Source: Mixophyes australis
Taxonomy: Eukaryota > Chordata > Amphibia > Anura > Limnodynastidae
Assembly (NCBI GenBank): GCA_036250195.1
Contig: JAVHZZ010000003.1
Location: forward strand, 333,300,875-333,364,874
DNA: 64,000 nucleotides
Direction: 5' to 3'
The notes under the pieces are model-generated. The model was given only the letters and a program-made list of their open reading frames with translations, was not told where the DNA came from and searched no databases. This document shows positions 1-11,659 of the stretch, one piece after another (positions within the stretch are counted from its first letter, which is position 1; every line of letters starts with the position of its first letter). Made by a program: the position numbers and the translations under genes.

Positions 1-1787
1 GAGCCTTTAGAAGGAACACCCAAGGTTCTCTAATAGTTGGGGAATGAGAGTTGGGGTAAAAATAGATAAGTACATTTAGAGATCCCCATTAAATATTTTC
101 TGTACTGGCAAATGAGAAAATATAAAACTGCTCTTTGGTCAGGCTGCATTAATATGCAATTCCAATACTTCAGGCTCGGAACTGGGTGGTTTTAGTTGGT
201 CCCTATTGTTTTATGCCAATAAATCGGAGATTAAAACCATGCTTCCCAAAATTTTTCATCTCCCTTCCAGGATCCTGCTGCCAAGTTCAGTGGGCAGGTC
301 TGTGCGAATCGTGTCATTAAGCCTTGCCCCCTGTTGTTCAATGCCGCAATTGTGGCTGGGGATGAGGCTAAACCATTCTATTCTCTGTGAATGGCGTCAC
401 TATGCTCCGCCCCCAACCACTTCACCAGGGGAAGTAGGCAGGATGAGGGATGTTGTGTCGTTCTCACGGAAGTCAGGTAGAACTCCTAGAAGTCTCCTAG
501 GAGACTAGGCAACGGATTAAAGCTCTGCATTGCTGGAACACTTTTATTTATTTGCCTGCATATAGTAAGCAATGTAAAAGCCAAATAAATGGCATGCTAG
601 CACTGTCCAAGCTCTATGAACGAAACCTGCATTGTTGTCTGCACTAGTGTTCCAGGAACTCAGTGTTTACACTTAGTACAAACAAATAGGGAGTGCCAGT
701 GCTGAGCTAAACACACAAAACTCCAATGTGTCACTGGCCTAAGGTAATCTAGACAGCATAGTTCATTCTGCACTTAACATATCATAAGTACTTTCTAAGT
801 ACAAAACGTTTGCCGATAGGAAAAGTATTCATCGCTTATATCCAAATATAGCAATTTAGTGCCATATTTACATCAAAATGACTGTAGTGGCTGCCTATTA
901 TGATGAATCACATTATAGATTCATTTTAAATCCCAGGATTACCAAGGAGAGCGGAAACCCCTCAGCACTGAAACATTAAGTTGAACAGTCTTTTTTTTTT
1001 TAAACGAGGAAAATAAAAAGAAGACAGAAAAACGTATCTTATTTCAAACATCTGTTTTGGGTGATCCATGAAATGCACAGCTACGGACCTGAACCCCTCC
1101 TAAGTGCTTTTATGCATTTTTCATTCTATACTACAGATCTTCACTTTGATGCTGTGCAACCCATTAACTTCTGCACTGAATCTGCCAGTGTATGCCCCCT
1201 CATAAATCTCACCAGTAACAACAATAAATCCACAATATGAAGATTTCACGTCACTACGTCAGTAGGTTTGTGGTGTCCCTGCACTCCATGATTCTTTCCT
1301 TGATATTTATTTGCTTTAAATGCCAGCACCATTTCTGTCATGTGGAACTACCACAATGGTCGGCCTTCCATCACCAAGGCAGCAGATTTGTTGTCTTCTC
1401 ATTTCCTATAACTTTAGTCTACAACATAATACATCCCCCTGACCCCCGGGTTAGTGAAACAAACAGTGTAGATGTTCTGTGTACAAATATTTATCTTGCT
1501 AATGCAAGTTAGATTTTTTTTTTGTTTGGCACTCGGTACAATGGGTTCAATTGTCCTTAAAAAGAGATTCTAAAACTCACATAATTTTTGTTATGTCAGA
1601 TGAGAAAGGCATAAACTTTAAAATGATCACTGTTTAATTAGATTCATCCACTGAGTCCATTAAGTCATTATCACCTAAAGTTCACAGAGATCAATATAAC
1701 CTTAATTACTTTGCACTAAAGTTACACTCTAATAAAGAAAATGTCCAAAATCACTAATTTTACATATATTTTTCTTTTCCACTCACA
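1..1787. other. Unassigned non-coding DNA
   Basis: I see no supported gene, RNA gene or complete repeat here. The sequence is A+T-rich with short runs of T or A. The open frames at 206-508 and 1237-1512 have no recognisable protein similarity and no convincing splice context, so I treat them as chance. Confidence 0.5.
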
Positions 1788-1990
1788 CAGGCCCATTTAT
1801 CAAATGGAAAACACGGGTGTTTTCGCCAAAGAAAGGGCTTCTCACTATCTATGAGGTTAGATAGCATTGCTCTCACCGGCGGTAACCCCATGTCAGTGAT
1901 AAGATTCACTGGGATTCTCTGGCGGTAGCTCGAAGCCTATTTAACAAGAATCGTTGTGGTATTTGTCTCAAGATGGCAATAACAGAAAAA
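1788..1990. repeat. Diverged repeat fragment with TATC/GATA-rich inverted motifs
   Basis: The segment begins with GCCCATTTATCAA and contains phrases such as TTTTCGCC, GATAGCATTGCTCTCACC and GTGATAAG. Related phrases (cgatatcac, gctatcgcc, aaccccttgataga, gctatcaccag) recur at 11965-12415, 14476-14600 and 20262-20400. I infer four decayed members of one interspersed family, probably a short DNA transposon. No clean target duplication was found. Confidence 0.35.
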
Positions 1991-4600
1991 AAAATCAATA
2001 TTAAACATCTGAATCTATTTTTTACTTTTTTAAACTTTTATTTTGTCACTGTGACCCTGAAAGTTCTAGTTCGGGATTTCAGTCCCACTGTACATGCGGG
2101 AACCAGCTAGCCAGGAAACCCATGTGCAGATTTACCCAAAGAAAAGGCTTAGCGCTCTTGGCCAGTATTGTTGAGTTACCAAAGTATCCCTCAGTTCTAT
2201 TACTAAACCATGGTGATAGGACTGGTCTTCTATGGCTGCACTAAGTGGTGATAGAAAACCAGCCCTGTTGCCATGTCTTAGTAAAAAGACCTATCAGTGA
2301 TTTAAACCACAGATTCTGTATCGATAATAAATTAGGTAAATTTCTTTTTAATTAGATGTCTTCACATGCAATTTGTGAGTGTATGAATTCTTGTTTGGGG
2401 CAGTATATTAAAAAAGCCAATCAGATTTTTTGTAGTTGTTAATGAAGTATTGATTTTCCTCTTATTGAGAACTGAACCACTGTATCTCTAGGGTATTACT
2501 AAATTAAACTCATATACAGTGGTGGGAATTTCCTTTATACTATTACTAGGTGTATTGCAAGACATTTCTGAAAACTGGGGCACAGGTAACAACAAAACTG
2601 TAATTGATAACAACCAATCATATTCCAGTTGTCTTTTTCTTGCAGAGTTTAGAAAAGTAAAAAATGATCTGTTTGTATGCTAGGGGTCTTTTATCCATGC
2701 AGCACTTATTCATAACTTGTCCTCATATATGTGCAAGGCTTTATAGGTTTGTGCAGCCTATAACAGCATTTTTGCAGCAATTCAGCAGCTGCCCAGCGAC
2801 GTTCCATACTATAATAAACAGATGAAATTTCCATAGGTCACAAAAATCATTTTTGTATGTTATTATTGTTTTGTTCCAGACGGTGGTTTTCCAGCTCTGG
2901 TCTTCAAGAACCCCAAACAGCCTTTGTCTCAGATCGCTGGAGCTGCCATTTTGATCGAGTCTCCATGGCTCAAGCATGTATATCACCAACTCGGCCTATA
3001 AATCAAAACCTAATATCTGTGTTTCCCTTGCATCTACATAGACGTGAGATTTTATGCTTCATTTTCTCTAATAGGCTTGTCTCTTCCAGCTCCACAAGAT
3101 GTATGGCACCTTTAGTGAGGGTCCTATGTGTGCAAAATTGTGTCACTGTCTGGTGAAATAAAAGGCGTAAGAAAATAGTTGATGATAATAATACATATTT
3201 TATGGGATTGCATATTTTTAGAATGTTCATGTAGGAAATTATGAAGCAATTTATCTGACAATCATACTTTTTTTCCCCGTGTATTACAAAGCTTGTGGGG
3301 TCACAATTCTAACTATCGTCAGTCCGCAGATTAATGTAATGTTCATTTGTAGTTTTTCACTATTTTTTCACTGAGGAACATTTTAAATATGTCAGAATAA
3401 AAAGCACTCTTTTTAAAAAAAAAAAAAAAAATTAAAAATCCATGGGCTGCATGTACTGATGTACGTAGTACTCCATTTCCGGAGCAGAGCGGCGTCATAT
3501 GTAATATTGGTAGGCACTCCACAGCGATGTATCTCTGCTCAATTATTCTCACACCCCATAGAATATAAGGGGACATTCCTGAACTAAATAAGCTGTTAAC
3601 GTGCGCAGCCGGATTTTGCGGGGATGTCAGGCAGCGCATTGCTCCGAATTTAATTTCCCCCACATTATTACAGAATATTTCCTCTGTCTTTCCAGAAGGG
3701 GAACTGTTTAATAGGAAACTAGCTTGGGAAAGAGCTTATAGAAGGCTGAAGCTCGACTCGAACAATCAACATAATGGGCCTACTATATAACAGGCTCTCT
3801 GCCAAGTAAATGTGGTTTATTTATTTATTTATTTGGCTAAATGTGTAATAAACAAAGCCTAAAATTCTCATTCTAACAAAATAGTACTCTAGCGATATAA
3901 CCATTTTCAGAGCTATACACATAAAACACATATACTACAAACCAACATACTTGTTTTTAAGTGATGAAAAGTAACTGTGATGCCTTCTACCTACTGAGCT
4001 AAGGTTACCCATAGTGATCAGAATCCTACTTACCTACTTTCTGGACCCCCCTCCTCCAGGAGATCTGGAAAAGGGAAGTCTCAAAGGGCAAGTGCAGGGT
4101 CGTGATTGTGCAATTCGTATAATCACGGTCCCATGTGATGACACAAACACGTTATCGTGCACAGTGGTGTGGGCTATGACGAGTGATGGCACAGATGCAT
4201 ATCATTACAATAAAAAAAATCAATATTCCCAGAGAATATTTTATTTTATTTTTAGTAAAAATCAATACCACGATACATACACACTAGTAAAAAAAAACAC
4301 CAGTTAATACACGTGTGTTCGAATTGCTTTTCATGTGTGTTTTTCTTGTTTTTTTTCTAGGAAATTGTAAGCAATCCAAAAGGCACTACAGAAAGTTTAA
4401 ATGCCCGTGGCACACGGGGAAAAATGATTTCTAGTGCAAGACCTGTTTACATTACTGTTCACATTAAAAACACATCTAAAGCACATAAAAAACACCAGTG
4501 GGTATGCCAAGTGGCAAATGCTAAATAAAAATAACTTAACTGATTAATTTACAAGGAACACACTATCAAGGAGCTCTAGTGACTGGGTGCAGACAAATGC
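1991..4600. other. Unassigned non-coding DNA
   Basis: No supported gene or classified element. An A-run lies at 3415-3431. A slightly C+G-richer stretch at 3435-3665 has no recognised family. The open frames here show no known protein. Confidence 0.5.
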
Positions 4601-4603
4601 TGA

Positions 4604-4922
4604 GGGCCTGATTTTGAGTTAGGAGCAAAGGAAAGGAAAGGAGCAAATCTGCACCTGGACAAACCATGTCACAATGCAAAGAGTACAAATTGACTTATTT
4701 TTTTTGCATGCAAGGAAAATACTGGCTGCTTTTTCATATAGCACACAAATACTTGATAGCTTTATTTTTACACTGTAATTAAAGTTGATCTATGACATAC
4801 CATATCCAAATATAAATCTGTCCCTACATTTTAAAATTACCTCCTACTATAATGCAACATGGTTTTGCCAAGGTGCAAATTTGCTCTTTTTTTTGCTTTG
4901 CTCTTAACTCAAAATTAGGCCC
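4604..4922. mobile_element. Fold-back MITE, family A (319 bp)
   Basis: The ends are long imperfect inverted repeats: GGGCCTGATTTTGAGTTAGG on the left and its complement ending in AATTAGGCCC on the right. The element is flanked by TGA on both sides (4601-4603 and 4923-4925), a 3-bp target duplication as PIF/Harbinger-type elements make. The inner arms share words such as CAAACCATGT/AACATGGTTTTG with the copies at 51864-52192 and 55023-55340, which have nearly the same length. It has no coding capacity, so it must have moved by transposase supplied elsewhere. The superfamily assignment is inference from the duplication length. Confidence 0.7.
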
Positions 4923-4925
4923 TGA

Positions 4926-5929
4926 ATGCTCATACCTCACTCAGTATAACCTGAGATGTCACAGTCCCAGAGTGGCCATGAGTTTAGGGTGACCTTCTAA
5001 GAAGGGAAATCTATGGTATTTGATTGGAGAATGTGGTTATTCACCGAACAGCTACACACTATCAGAGTCCTAAAAATCTACAACTTCTCTTAGTACCCTT
5101 TAGTCCAAGCGCTAGCCTAGTAATGCCTGTAAAATACACAACTTCAGTCTTATTTAGCTGTCTAAAGCAGTGCAGATCCCTGAAGAAACCCACCCATTTT
5201 AGTGCCCCTCAAAGAAAAATAAGAAATATCACCAGTAAGCAGGATGACAAACACTATATAATGACATGCAAAATTATTATTTTTTTAAAGTCAGTTTTAA
5301 CTCTCCACATACTGTCCGTGTTCTAGATTCTAAATTTAGAATATTGCTCCGGGAATCTATTTTGTGAAAAAATATCATTATGAGAAACATTGTTTGCACA
5401 GGAGTTAGTTGCCTTAGATTAGAAGCTGTCCCCAATTTTAGACAGATAACTTTAATGGAACACTGAGCAACCCAGTCAAAAATGAAAGGTCAGGAGTCTG
5501 CAAAGCAATAACGGGAGCAAGGAAGAAAAATGATGACTATAAATGTTTTAAAAAGGGCAGAGTGCAAGAGACTGCTGAAGAGTCAGGATCTTGTTCAAAA
5601 TCCACAGATGTGAAGTGAATTGATGTGAATGTGGCTGAGCAGTCCTTTGTGGATGTGCAGTGTTATATGAACACAGCAAGAGCTTTTAAAGTTTCATTAG
5701 TAACTTTACCTATTAGGTAAATTGAAGTTGCTCTTGAAACACAAGGAAAGTGGTTTTCAAAAGATGAAAATCTTCATAATTACAGGCCGCTTGCCAGAAG
5801 CTTCCAAAAGGGTTTTAATGCTACAGCTGCCTATTTCCCCATGCACTTAAAGAACATCTACATGTATCAAGGGAAAGCAATGCCTCAAATGAGTACTATA
5901 CAGCAGGGTTAGGTGGTTCTCTAGCTATT
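4926..5929. other. Unassigned non-coding DNA
   Basis: No gene, RNA gene or recognisable element. The open frame at 5024-5326 is not similar to any protein I know. Confidence 0.5.
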
Positions 5930-6955
5930 GTGGACTTACACATATCACAATCAGAAAATCCTGTCCCGGACACTCTGATCACGCTGCATGCCTTCTGCAA
6001 TCAGTTACTGCAGACCGGAGCACTGGGTTATGTGGAGAGCGTCAAGTTAGGAGCCAGGATTCATGGCGAGAACCTCGTCTCTGCTGCCCCTAGGATTATA
6101 CTGCCTGAGATGAGGTTCTCTTCATGTCTCTCTCCCATTCCTGATCTCTTCCCCTTCCATTCCTTTGGTTTCCTGGCCCTTACTGATATGTGGATCTCCC
6201 CCTCTAGTACTGCTTCACTGGCTGCATTCTGCCACAGGGGTATCTCCGACTCCCACACTCCCCGTCCTGGGGACCGCCAAGGAGGTGGTGTAGGTGTCCT
6301 ACTGTCTACTGGCTATACCTTCAGTGCTATCCCCTCTGAACCCTCCCTCTCCTTCTCCTCCTTTGAAGTTCACTCTATCCGCCTCATTTTCCCTCTTCAC
6401 CTTCGTTTTGCTGTCAACTATCATCCCCCTGGCCCTTCCTCCCAATTTCTTGATAACTTTGCCACCTGACTTTCCCATTTCCTCTCTTCTGATCTTTCAA
6501 CAATCTTTATCGTTGATTATTTTTTTTTACATCCCTACCGACTCTTCTATTACTACCACTGCCTCCAAACTCCTTACTCTCACTTCCTCCTATGGCCTCT
6601 CCCAATGGACATCTTCCATCACCCACCATGACAGTCACTCCCTGGACCTAGTCTTCTCCCATTTCTTTGACATCTCCAATTTCTCTAATTCTGTCTTCCC
6701 ACTCTCTGACCACAATCTCCTTTCCTTTACCCCTTGTTCAACTTCTCCCACCCAAAGTCGCTCGTATGCAGCGCCCCATCAACAGCATTGAACCAAAACA
6801 CTGTTCCATTCACTCATCATTTCATGTCTCGACTATTGCAACCTCCATCTCACTGGCCATCCTGTCTCTCACTTTTCTGACCTTCAATCCATGCAGAAGG
6901 CTGCAGCTAGGCTCATCTTCCTCTCCCGCTACAGCTCTGTGTAAATATTAAAATA
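5930..6955 (+). pseudogene. Internally deleted L2-type (CR1 clade) LINE: endonuclease plus ORF2 tail
   Basis: The plus-strand frame 5930-6469 reads as the apurinic-type endonuclease of an L2/CR1-like retrotransposon. Visible are LALTDMWISP at the usual LTETW position, the SHTPRPG..GGGVGVLLS segment, SFEVHSIRL and VNYHPPGP. A +1 shift near 6465 moves the frame, which continues to about 6790 with IPTDSS, SLDLVFS and the catalytic SDHNLLSF. At about 6785 the sequence jumps to the extreme ORF2 C-terminus (6820-6940: SCLDYCN, LQSMQKAAARLIFLSRYSS), so the reverse-transcriptase domain is missing. The catalytic Glu of the LTETW-type motif is Asp here. The copy is dead through deletion, frameshift and this substitution. 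The L2-type 3' tails at 17878, 26096, 30190 and 46640 probably belong to the same broad clade. Confidence 0.75.
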
Positions 6956-7764
6956 CTAATTTTATTTGTAAAGTAACCCATTATTATACATATGGATATT
7001 TTCTTTAACTAGCCACAGCTTTATTTTATGGGATGAGACTCTTTGAAACACAGCAATGAATGACCCAAATCTGAAATTGTCCCCCACTTGCACCACTGGG
7101 CTATAATTGCAAAGCCTTTTAAATTATTATTCAAGTGATTTAGGGGCTCACACTATGTAGATTTACTGGAGTGTAAAATGTATCTTTGGACAGCAGAATA
7201 GTGTAACACTGAGTGACGTTCTTAATATGTTCTTTGGCTCTGCTCCTGTACATCCAGGTTGTACACAGAGAGCAGAGTTGGTCTGCAGTCTGCTCTGTAA
7301 CAATCTGGATAGTGGATGACTACAGGCAACACCAGGGAGCACACATCTGCCATTTTTTTTACTGCAAATTCTTAATTACAACATCTTAACTCGTGATCAG
7401 ATATACAGAGAGACGCACACAGCAGCTACAAAGCTTTCTATTTTCTTTCAATCATTCTTAAATCTTTTGAGTTATTTTGGAAGTGTGTATTGAAAGCTAA
7501 ACGAAACTAAACTAAAGAACTCGCAGTGCACAGGATTAATTCATTGTTTTTTCTTCCGACTATCAGTTTTTTCTCTGTATGTGTGTGATCACGTTTTCCA
7601 GTACATATGAGGAAAGTCATCAGGAACTAGCACATATCTGTTTAGTGATGCACACAATTAAAACAAATTAAATCACATCACTATAGGTTTTCTATTGGAT
7701 GCAGAAACAAATAAAATGGAGTAAGAATGGGTGAGAATGGGGCATATATATTAGCAAGATGCAA
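6956..7764. other. Unassigned non-coding DNA
   Basis: No supported feature. It separates the LINE remnant from the MITE cluster. Confidence 0.5.
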
Positions 7765-7890
7765 CCTGTATAAATGTGCTGCAACCTATAGCAACCAGAT
7801 TGTAGCTTTCATTTTGCTGTTATTATTTAGAAATGAAAAGCAAACGTCTCTTGACTTGCTATAAATTACAGCAAATTTCCACATTTCCCT
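7765..7890. mobile_element. Decayed MITE, family B remnant
   Basis: The phrase cctatagcaacca...ttgtagctttcattt matches the left arm of the fold-back MITE at 45332-45515. Sequence about 70 bp further on (cttgctataaa, aatttccaca) resembles the right arm. The termini are not preserved. Confidence 0.35.
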
Positions 7891-7959
7891 GTGTCATCAA
7901 ATAAGTCTAATTAAATAAGCCTCCTCTCACGTTCAAATGGCAGGTAAGGGTGTGGGGGT

Positions 7960-8130
7960 GTGGTGTAGTGATTTGCATAATTTTGGCCCCGCCCCCGGCA
8001 ATGCGTTGTCGAGGTACCTGCCCCACCCAATAGGAAATGAACAGGATGCAGGAGAATGGCCTTCTCTCCCGTGAGTACAGGAGAACTACCCCAAAGTCAA
8101 GAGTCTATCAGAAGAGTAGGCAAGTATGGG
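7960..8130. mobile_element. 3' half of a MITE with the CRTACTTGCCTACT terminus
   Basis: The right end AGTAGGCAAGTATG (8117-8130) is identical to the right terminus of the complete copy at 41944-42215. The sequence before it (ggccccgcccccggcaatgcg, ctctcccgtgagtacagg) matches the internal part of that family. I found no left terminus, so the copy is truncated. Confidence 0.6.
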
Positions 8131-8284
8131 CAACAGTAAAGTCGGCATCCGGGAGCTGCCTGTGTGAGGTGGGCCTGCAGGGGCGGGGCTCAGCAAATCG
8201 CATCATTTTGCCCCAACCTGTGGAGGGCTTACCTGTCCGGGGCCGTCGTCGTTCCTCAGGCGGCGGTTCCCTCGCTTCAGCCGG

Positions 8285-8455
8285 GACGGTGAGCCAATCA
8301 GGGCTCACCTCCCGGCCATTTGAAAAAGAAGAATGGCGGCGGGCCAATCCGGACCCGCCATGTCATCACGTGGCGTCGCGTCGACGCTACGGGACGACGT
8401 TAGCGCTGCGCCGACTACTTAAGTCGGCGCGCGCGCCGCCATGGTCAGTTCGTCG
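8285..8455 (+). promoter_or_regulatory. Candidate RNA polymerase II promoter inside the LTR
   Basis: Two CCAAT motifs (GAGCCAATCAGG near 8290 and GGGCCAATCCGG near 8342) precede an E-box in TCATCACGTGGC (near 8363) and a TATA-like ACTACTTAAG (near 8414). A start would be expected near 8440-8450 (TGGTCAGTT). Spacing and orientation fit a plus-strand U3 promoter. It is called by eye and has no expression support. Confidence 0.45.
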
Positions 8456-8730
8456 GCGGAGAGAGAAAAAAGAGGACGTGTCGCGGAGAGCTGCGGGATC
8501 AAGAACAGAAGAGGAGACAGCGGAGACCAGCAGTGGCGGCAGAGAGCCCTTGTTAGGGCTAAGAGCGCCTCTGCTGCCTGAAGACCGGCGTGATCAAGAC
8601 AAGAAGCCGGAGGCAGAGCGTGGAAGCAGCGGCAGACGGGGATGGAGTCCAGGAGAAGCCCCCTGAAGACAGCACCAGGTAAGGCCCTTGCCAGGCAACT
8701 CTCTCCCGGGCCCACGCCCGCAGCACACTC

Positions 8731-8736
8731 AATAAA
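8731..8736 (+). promoter_or_regulatory. AATAAA polyadenylation-like signal in the LTR
   Basis: A canonical AATAAA sits about 285 nt after the inferred start. If used, R would be about 300 nt and the hairpin array would fall in U5, at the head of the transcribed leader. No cleavage site is evident. Confidence 0.35.
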
Positions 8737-8738
8737 TT

Positions 8739-9226
8739 CGGGCACTAGGCCCGGGGCCACGGTCGGGCACAAGGCCCGTTGGCACGGAGAATTAGGGGCA
8801 CAAGGCCCAGGGACCTGGGCACTAGGCCCCGATAAAGTTAGTTAGGCCATTTTGATAAAGGGGACAAGCCCCTGTTAGTGAGCTAGAGGGCGTGAGAGCC
8901 CCAGGTACAAGGGCACAAGGCCCTTAGGTAGTTAGTGGCCTAGAGGCCATAGGAAGGCCAGAGGGCCTGGTTAGGGGCTGGTAGCCCGTAGGCTATTAAT
9001 GGCACAAGGCCCTCAGTCAGTCAGGGAGGCCGCAGGCCTCAGGCAGGGGCTAGGACCCCTAGGTAGCAGGGCACAAGGCCCTAGTTAGTGGGCTCAGAGC
9101 CCTGAGGTAGAGAGGGGGCTGAGGTCCATTAATCAGAGCACAAGGCTCTGTTTGTAGCTGGGCAGAGGCCCATGGTGTGAAGGGCAGAAGGCCCTGGTGG
9201 TGATGAGGTAGAGGCGTGGGAGCCTC
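8739..9226 (+). repeat. Array of about 18 short hairpins with covarying stems
   Basis: Compact inverted repeats of 13-17 nt follow one another, mostly every 20-35 nt. Eight have a five-base loop ACAAG, ACTAG or AGAAG closed by different perfectly paired stems: CGGGC/GCCCG (8739-8753 and 8764-8778), GGGC/GCCC (8796-8808, 8817-8829), AGGGG/CCCCT (8859-8873), AAGGGC/GCCCTT (8909-8925), AGGGC/GCCCT (9068-9082, 9181-9195) and CAGAGC/GCTCTG (9134-9150). Others have different loops: 8888-8901, 8936-8949, 8955-8968, 8975-8987, 9026-9040, 9045-9060, 9090-9102, 9159-9172 and 9211-9226. Linkers often contain TAGTTAGTG or AGGTAG. Both stem strands change together, which simple tandem-repeat decay would not produce. 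Confidence 0.75.
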
Positions 9227-10587
9227 GTGAGTGTAGGCTCGGTCCTGTGTGAGGTGAGCACACGTAGTTAGGAGGTACAGTAGAGCGGAGGCTCCTGTGG
9301 TGCTGTAGCAACCTGCTGGTTGGCTAACAGCGGTGTGCTCTGGTAAGTAGCCTACAAAGTACTGTATATTGTATTCTGTCTGTGAGGTGGGTATTGCTGA
9401 ATTACAGTATTTTTTGTGTGCTATGTAATTGTGTCCAGGGGCAAGACGTCAGGCCCCCATTAAAGGTAGGCTCTTGTTCCTGTGGTTTCCTGTGCTAACC
9501 CGTGCTGTGGGGACAAGTGTAGTTACCAGCATACACATAGTCAAGGGAGAACACACGTAGTTTTCCTGTCCCTTAGGTCCCCGGGGTCACACTGGTACCC
9601 AGAGGGGGTGGCTGAGTGAGTTGGTGGCAGTGCAGCACACCTTGAGGCAGTTCCAGGGGCGGCCGTGGTTCTGATCGAGGGTCCTCAAGGCCGGTTCCGT
9701 GCAGGTGGCTCTGTGGTTCCGGACGTAGGGACACGTGTGAGATACCCGAGTACAGGCAGTCGGGCGGTTCAGTTCGATCGGCTGTTCCATGCGGCAGTCG
9801 GCCCGCGGGTTAGTGTGCTGTTCCACTGAGCCTCAGCCGGGCTTAAAGAACCGGTCCTTAGGGTCTGTGGGTGACCCCATAGCAAGAAGGCAGCTTCTTG
9901 GTACGACCTGGGTGAGGGGGTTAGGAACCGCCCTCCGGTTTAGTCCGTTAACACCGGCTGGTGTTCCCCGTAGTGTGTAAGTGAGCAGTTCCGTTAGTGC
10001 ACCATACCTAGTTAGTCATAGTGGTTTGACTTAGTTGCGTTGCCGACCATTAGAACGTTGTTAGGGTCGGGTCGCTGTTGTAGTCAGTCCAGTTTTGTGG
10101 GTGCCATCTTAGTCTCACTGAGAGCGTAGAGGGAGGCTGTGCGTTCTTGTCATCCGCAGGAGTCGGGAAGGCGCAGAGGAACCGGATCGGAAGTGGGAGT
10201 GTCCCGGTGAGTATCACGCTCGATTCCCCCTTTCGGTTAGGCCCTCACCGGCAGGTGTGTGAGGTACGTGAGGCGGGATTAGTCCTCGGACTAGTCTTGG
10301 TCTTAAGTGCCTGTAGTCCCCCGCGTCTTGGCAAGAGCAAAAGCGAGGAGGCGGCAAGTGGGCTTGGACTGAGAGTGTCCTTGTCCGTTGCCGTATTCTC
10401 GGACAGCCCTTACTTGGTAGGCTCGGTTTAACTGTGTTTTCCCTCTTAGGTGTTACCTGTGGGCGTCCGGAGAACTCCCCAATCAGGGACCGAGGTAGGA
10501 TCCAGTCATCCACGCGGATCGTGGTAAATTCGGAGGTATTAGGAGTTAGTAGCCCTGTGAGGCACATCTCTGTTTAGGGACCTTACA
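9227..10587 (+). other. Distal part of the LTR, no coding signal
   Basis: Unique C+G-rich sequence with no long open frame. It holds donor-like CTGGTAAGTAG near 9330 and acceptor-like TTTTCCCTCTTAG ending near 10449, both weak single observations. It ends at the proposed LTR boundary. Confidence 0.4.
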
Positions 10588-10740
10588 AACCCATGATCAA
10601 AAATGCATTTTGAATCTAATTCTGCCCACTTCACTAGGAAATGAACAGATGCGGGAGGCTGTCATACTCTCCTGGGAGTCCGGGAGACCTACCTGGAATT
10701 CAGAAGTCTCCCGGACATTCCGGGAGAGTTGGCAAGTATG

Positions 10741-11651
10741 ATGGTGGTGGCTATTACTAGCAATCAGAGTTGATCCCAGCTGTGGATAAGCTGTAGTGTT
10801 GATCACTGTTTTGCAAAGACGACTGTTGTTTTTATTTCCTTTGTGTTGTACTAGCATTTCCTGGGTTCCTTTTTTTACTGTAGGATAAATGGATATCAGA
10901 GAAGAAAGGGACACAGACAATGTTGTGTTTTAAATCAGCTGTCCATAACCATGTCTTGCATGACTGCGCCAGACATAATAAAATAACACCAGCTATAAAT
11001 AATATTTTCTTTCCACTCTACTTGTTTTAGGAGTCCAGGTCAAATACACTGTCACTTCCGTTCATTTCTTTTTGTAACATAAAAACTAACTGTGAGCTCT
11101 CCCATAATATAAATTCTCCTCCACGCAGTTAACTGTATGAGACCCGTTTAGGTGTAATGCAGCAAATGAGTAGTTAAATCTGCTTTCCTATGCAGGTAAT
11201 TACTATGGGATAAAGAATGAGTGATTCCCTTGTAATACTGAATAATTTCCATACATGTCTATCAAGTTTATACTTGTCTTAGAGTATTACACTTTTCAAT
11301 CAGTTCAAGCCTCCAAGGCACTCTCTAGACATTCAGCAAGTAAATATTGTCAGGAACGTAAGCAAATTATCTCAACACTTTATGAGGTTAAATTGGGTTT
11401 ACACAAATGAATGAATTACTTGATATTTCAAAAGAAAATGACTTGACAAGGAAAATGAGTTGTAGAAGTATGGAGAAAACAGAAGAGTAGGGTTTTGCGT
11501 TTATGAATTGTTAGTGACTAGGAAATGAAAGTTTCATGCCCTACAGAAGAACTAGAGAAAACACCTCAGCTGACAGTACGGAGACTGTGAGAAGACAGGA
11601 AAATTGTGTGCATTGCAGTTACAGGCTATTAAAAGACAAGTGCATATTCTA
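10741..11651. other. Unassigned non-coding DNA
   Basis: No supported gene or repeat. It is A+T-rich and stop-rich. Confidence 0.5.
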
Positions 11652-11659
11652 GTTAGACT

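Larger units (their letters stand above)
8219..10587 (+). mobile_element. Candidate solo LTR, 2369 bp, C+G-rich
   Basis: The block starts TGTGGAGGG and ends GACCTTACA, the TG...CA form of long terminal repeats. It is flanked by AACC on both sides (8215-8218 and 10588-10591), and a 4-bp duplication is usual for several LTR retroelement groups. Base composition changes sharply at these borders: CpG-containing, C+G-rich inside and A+T-rich outside. Inside lie two CCAAT boxes, a TTAA-type TATA substitute, an AATAAA and a hairpin array, in an order compatible with U3-R-U5. No gag, pol or env sequence is next to it, so it would be a solo LTR. At 2.4 kb it would be a long LTR. Alternatives are a CpG-island first exon of a host gene or another element type. 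I do not recognise the family. Confidence 0.5.
8131..10740. mobile_element. Second MITE of the same family, split by an LTR insertion
   Basis: The right part (10592-10740) ends in AGTTGGCAAGTATG and contains the typical paired phrases ctcccggacattccgggag. The left part (about 8160-8218: ggggcggggctcagcaaat, cgcatcattttgcccc) resembles sequence inside the 7960-8130 copy. Removing 8219-10587 plus one AACC rejoins them in plausible order. The left terminus is missing, so the arrangement is inferred, not proven. Confidence 0.45.

Noticed and set aside
8037..8845. Open frames across the C+G-rich block, up to 209 codons
   Set aside because: C+G-rich DNA has few stops. The frames cross a MITE end, the putative promoter and the start of the hairpin array, and show no known domain.
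10430..10450. Acceptor-like TTTTCCCTCTTAG suggesting a spliced host gene at 8219-10587
   Set aside because: A single weak splice-like motif; the terminal TG...CA form, flanking AACC and nesting in a MITE fit an LTR better, though this is not settled.
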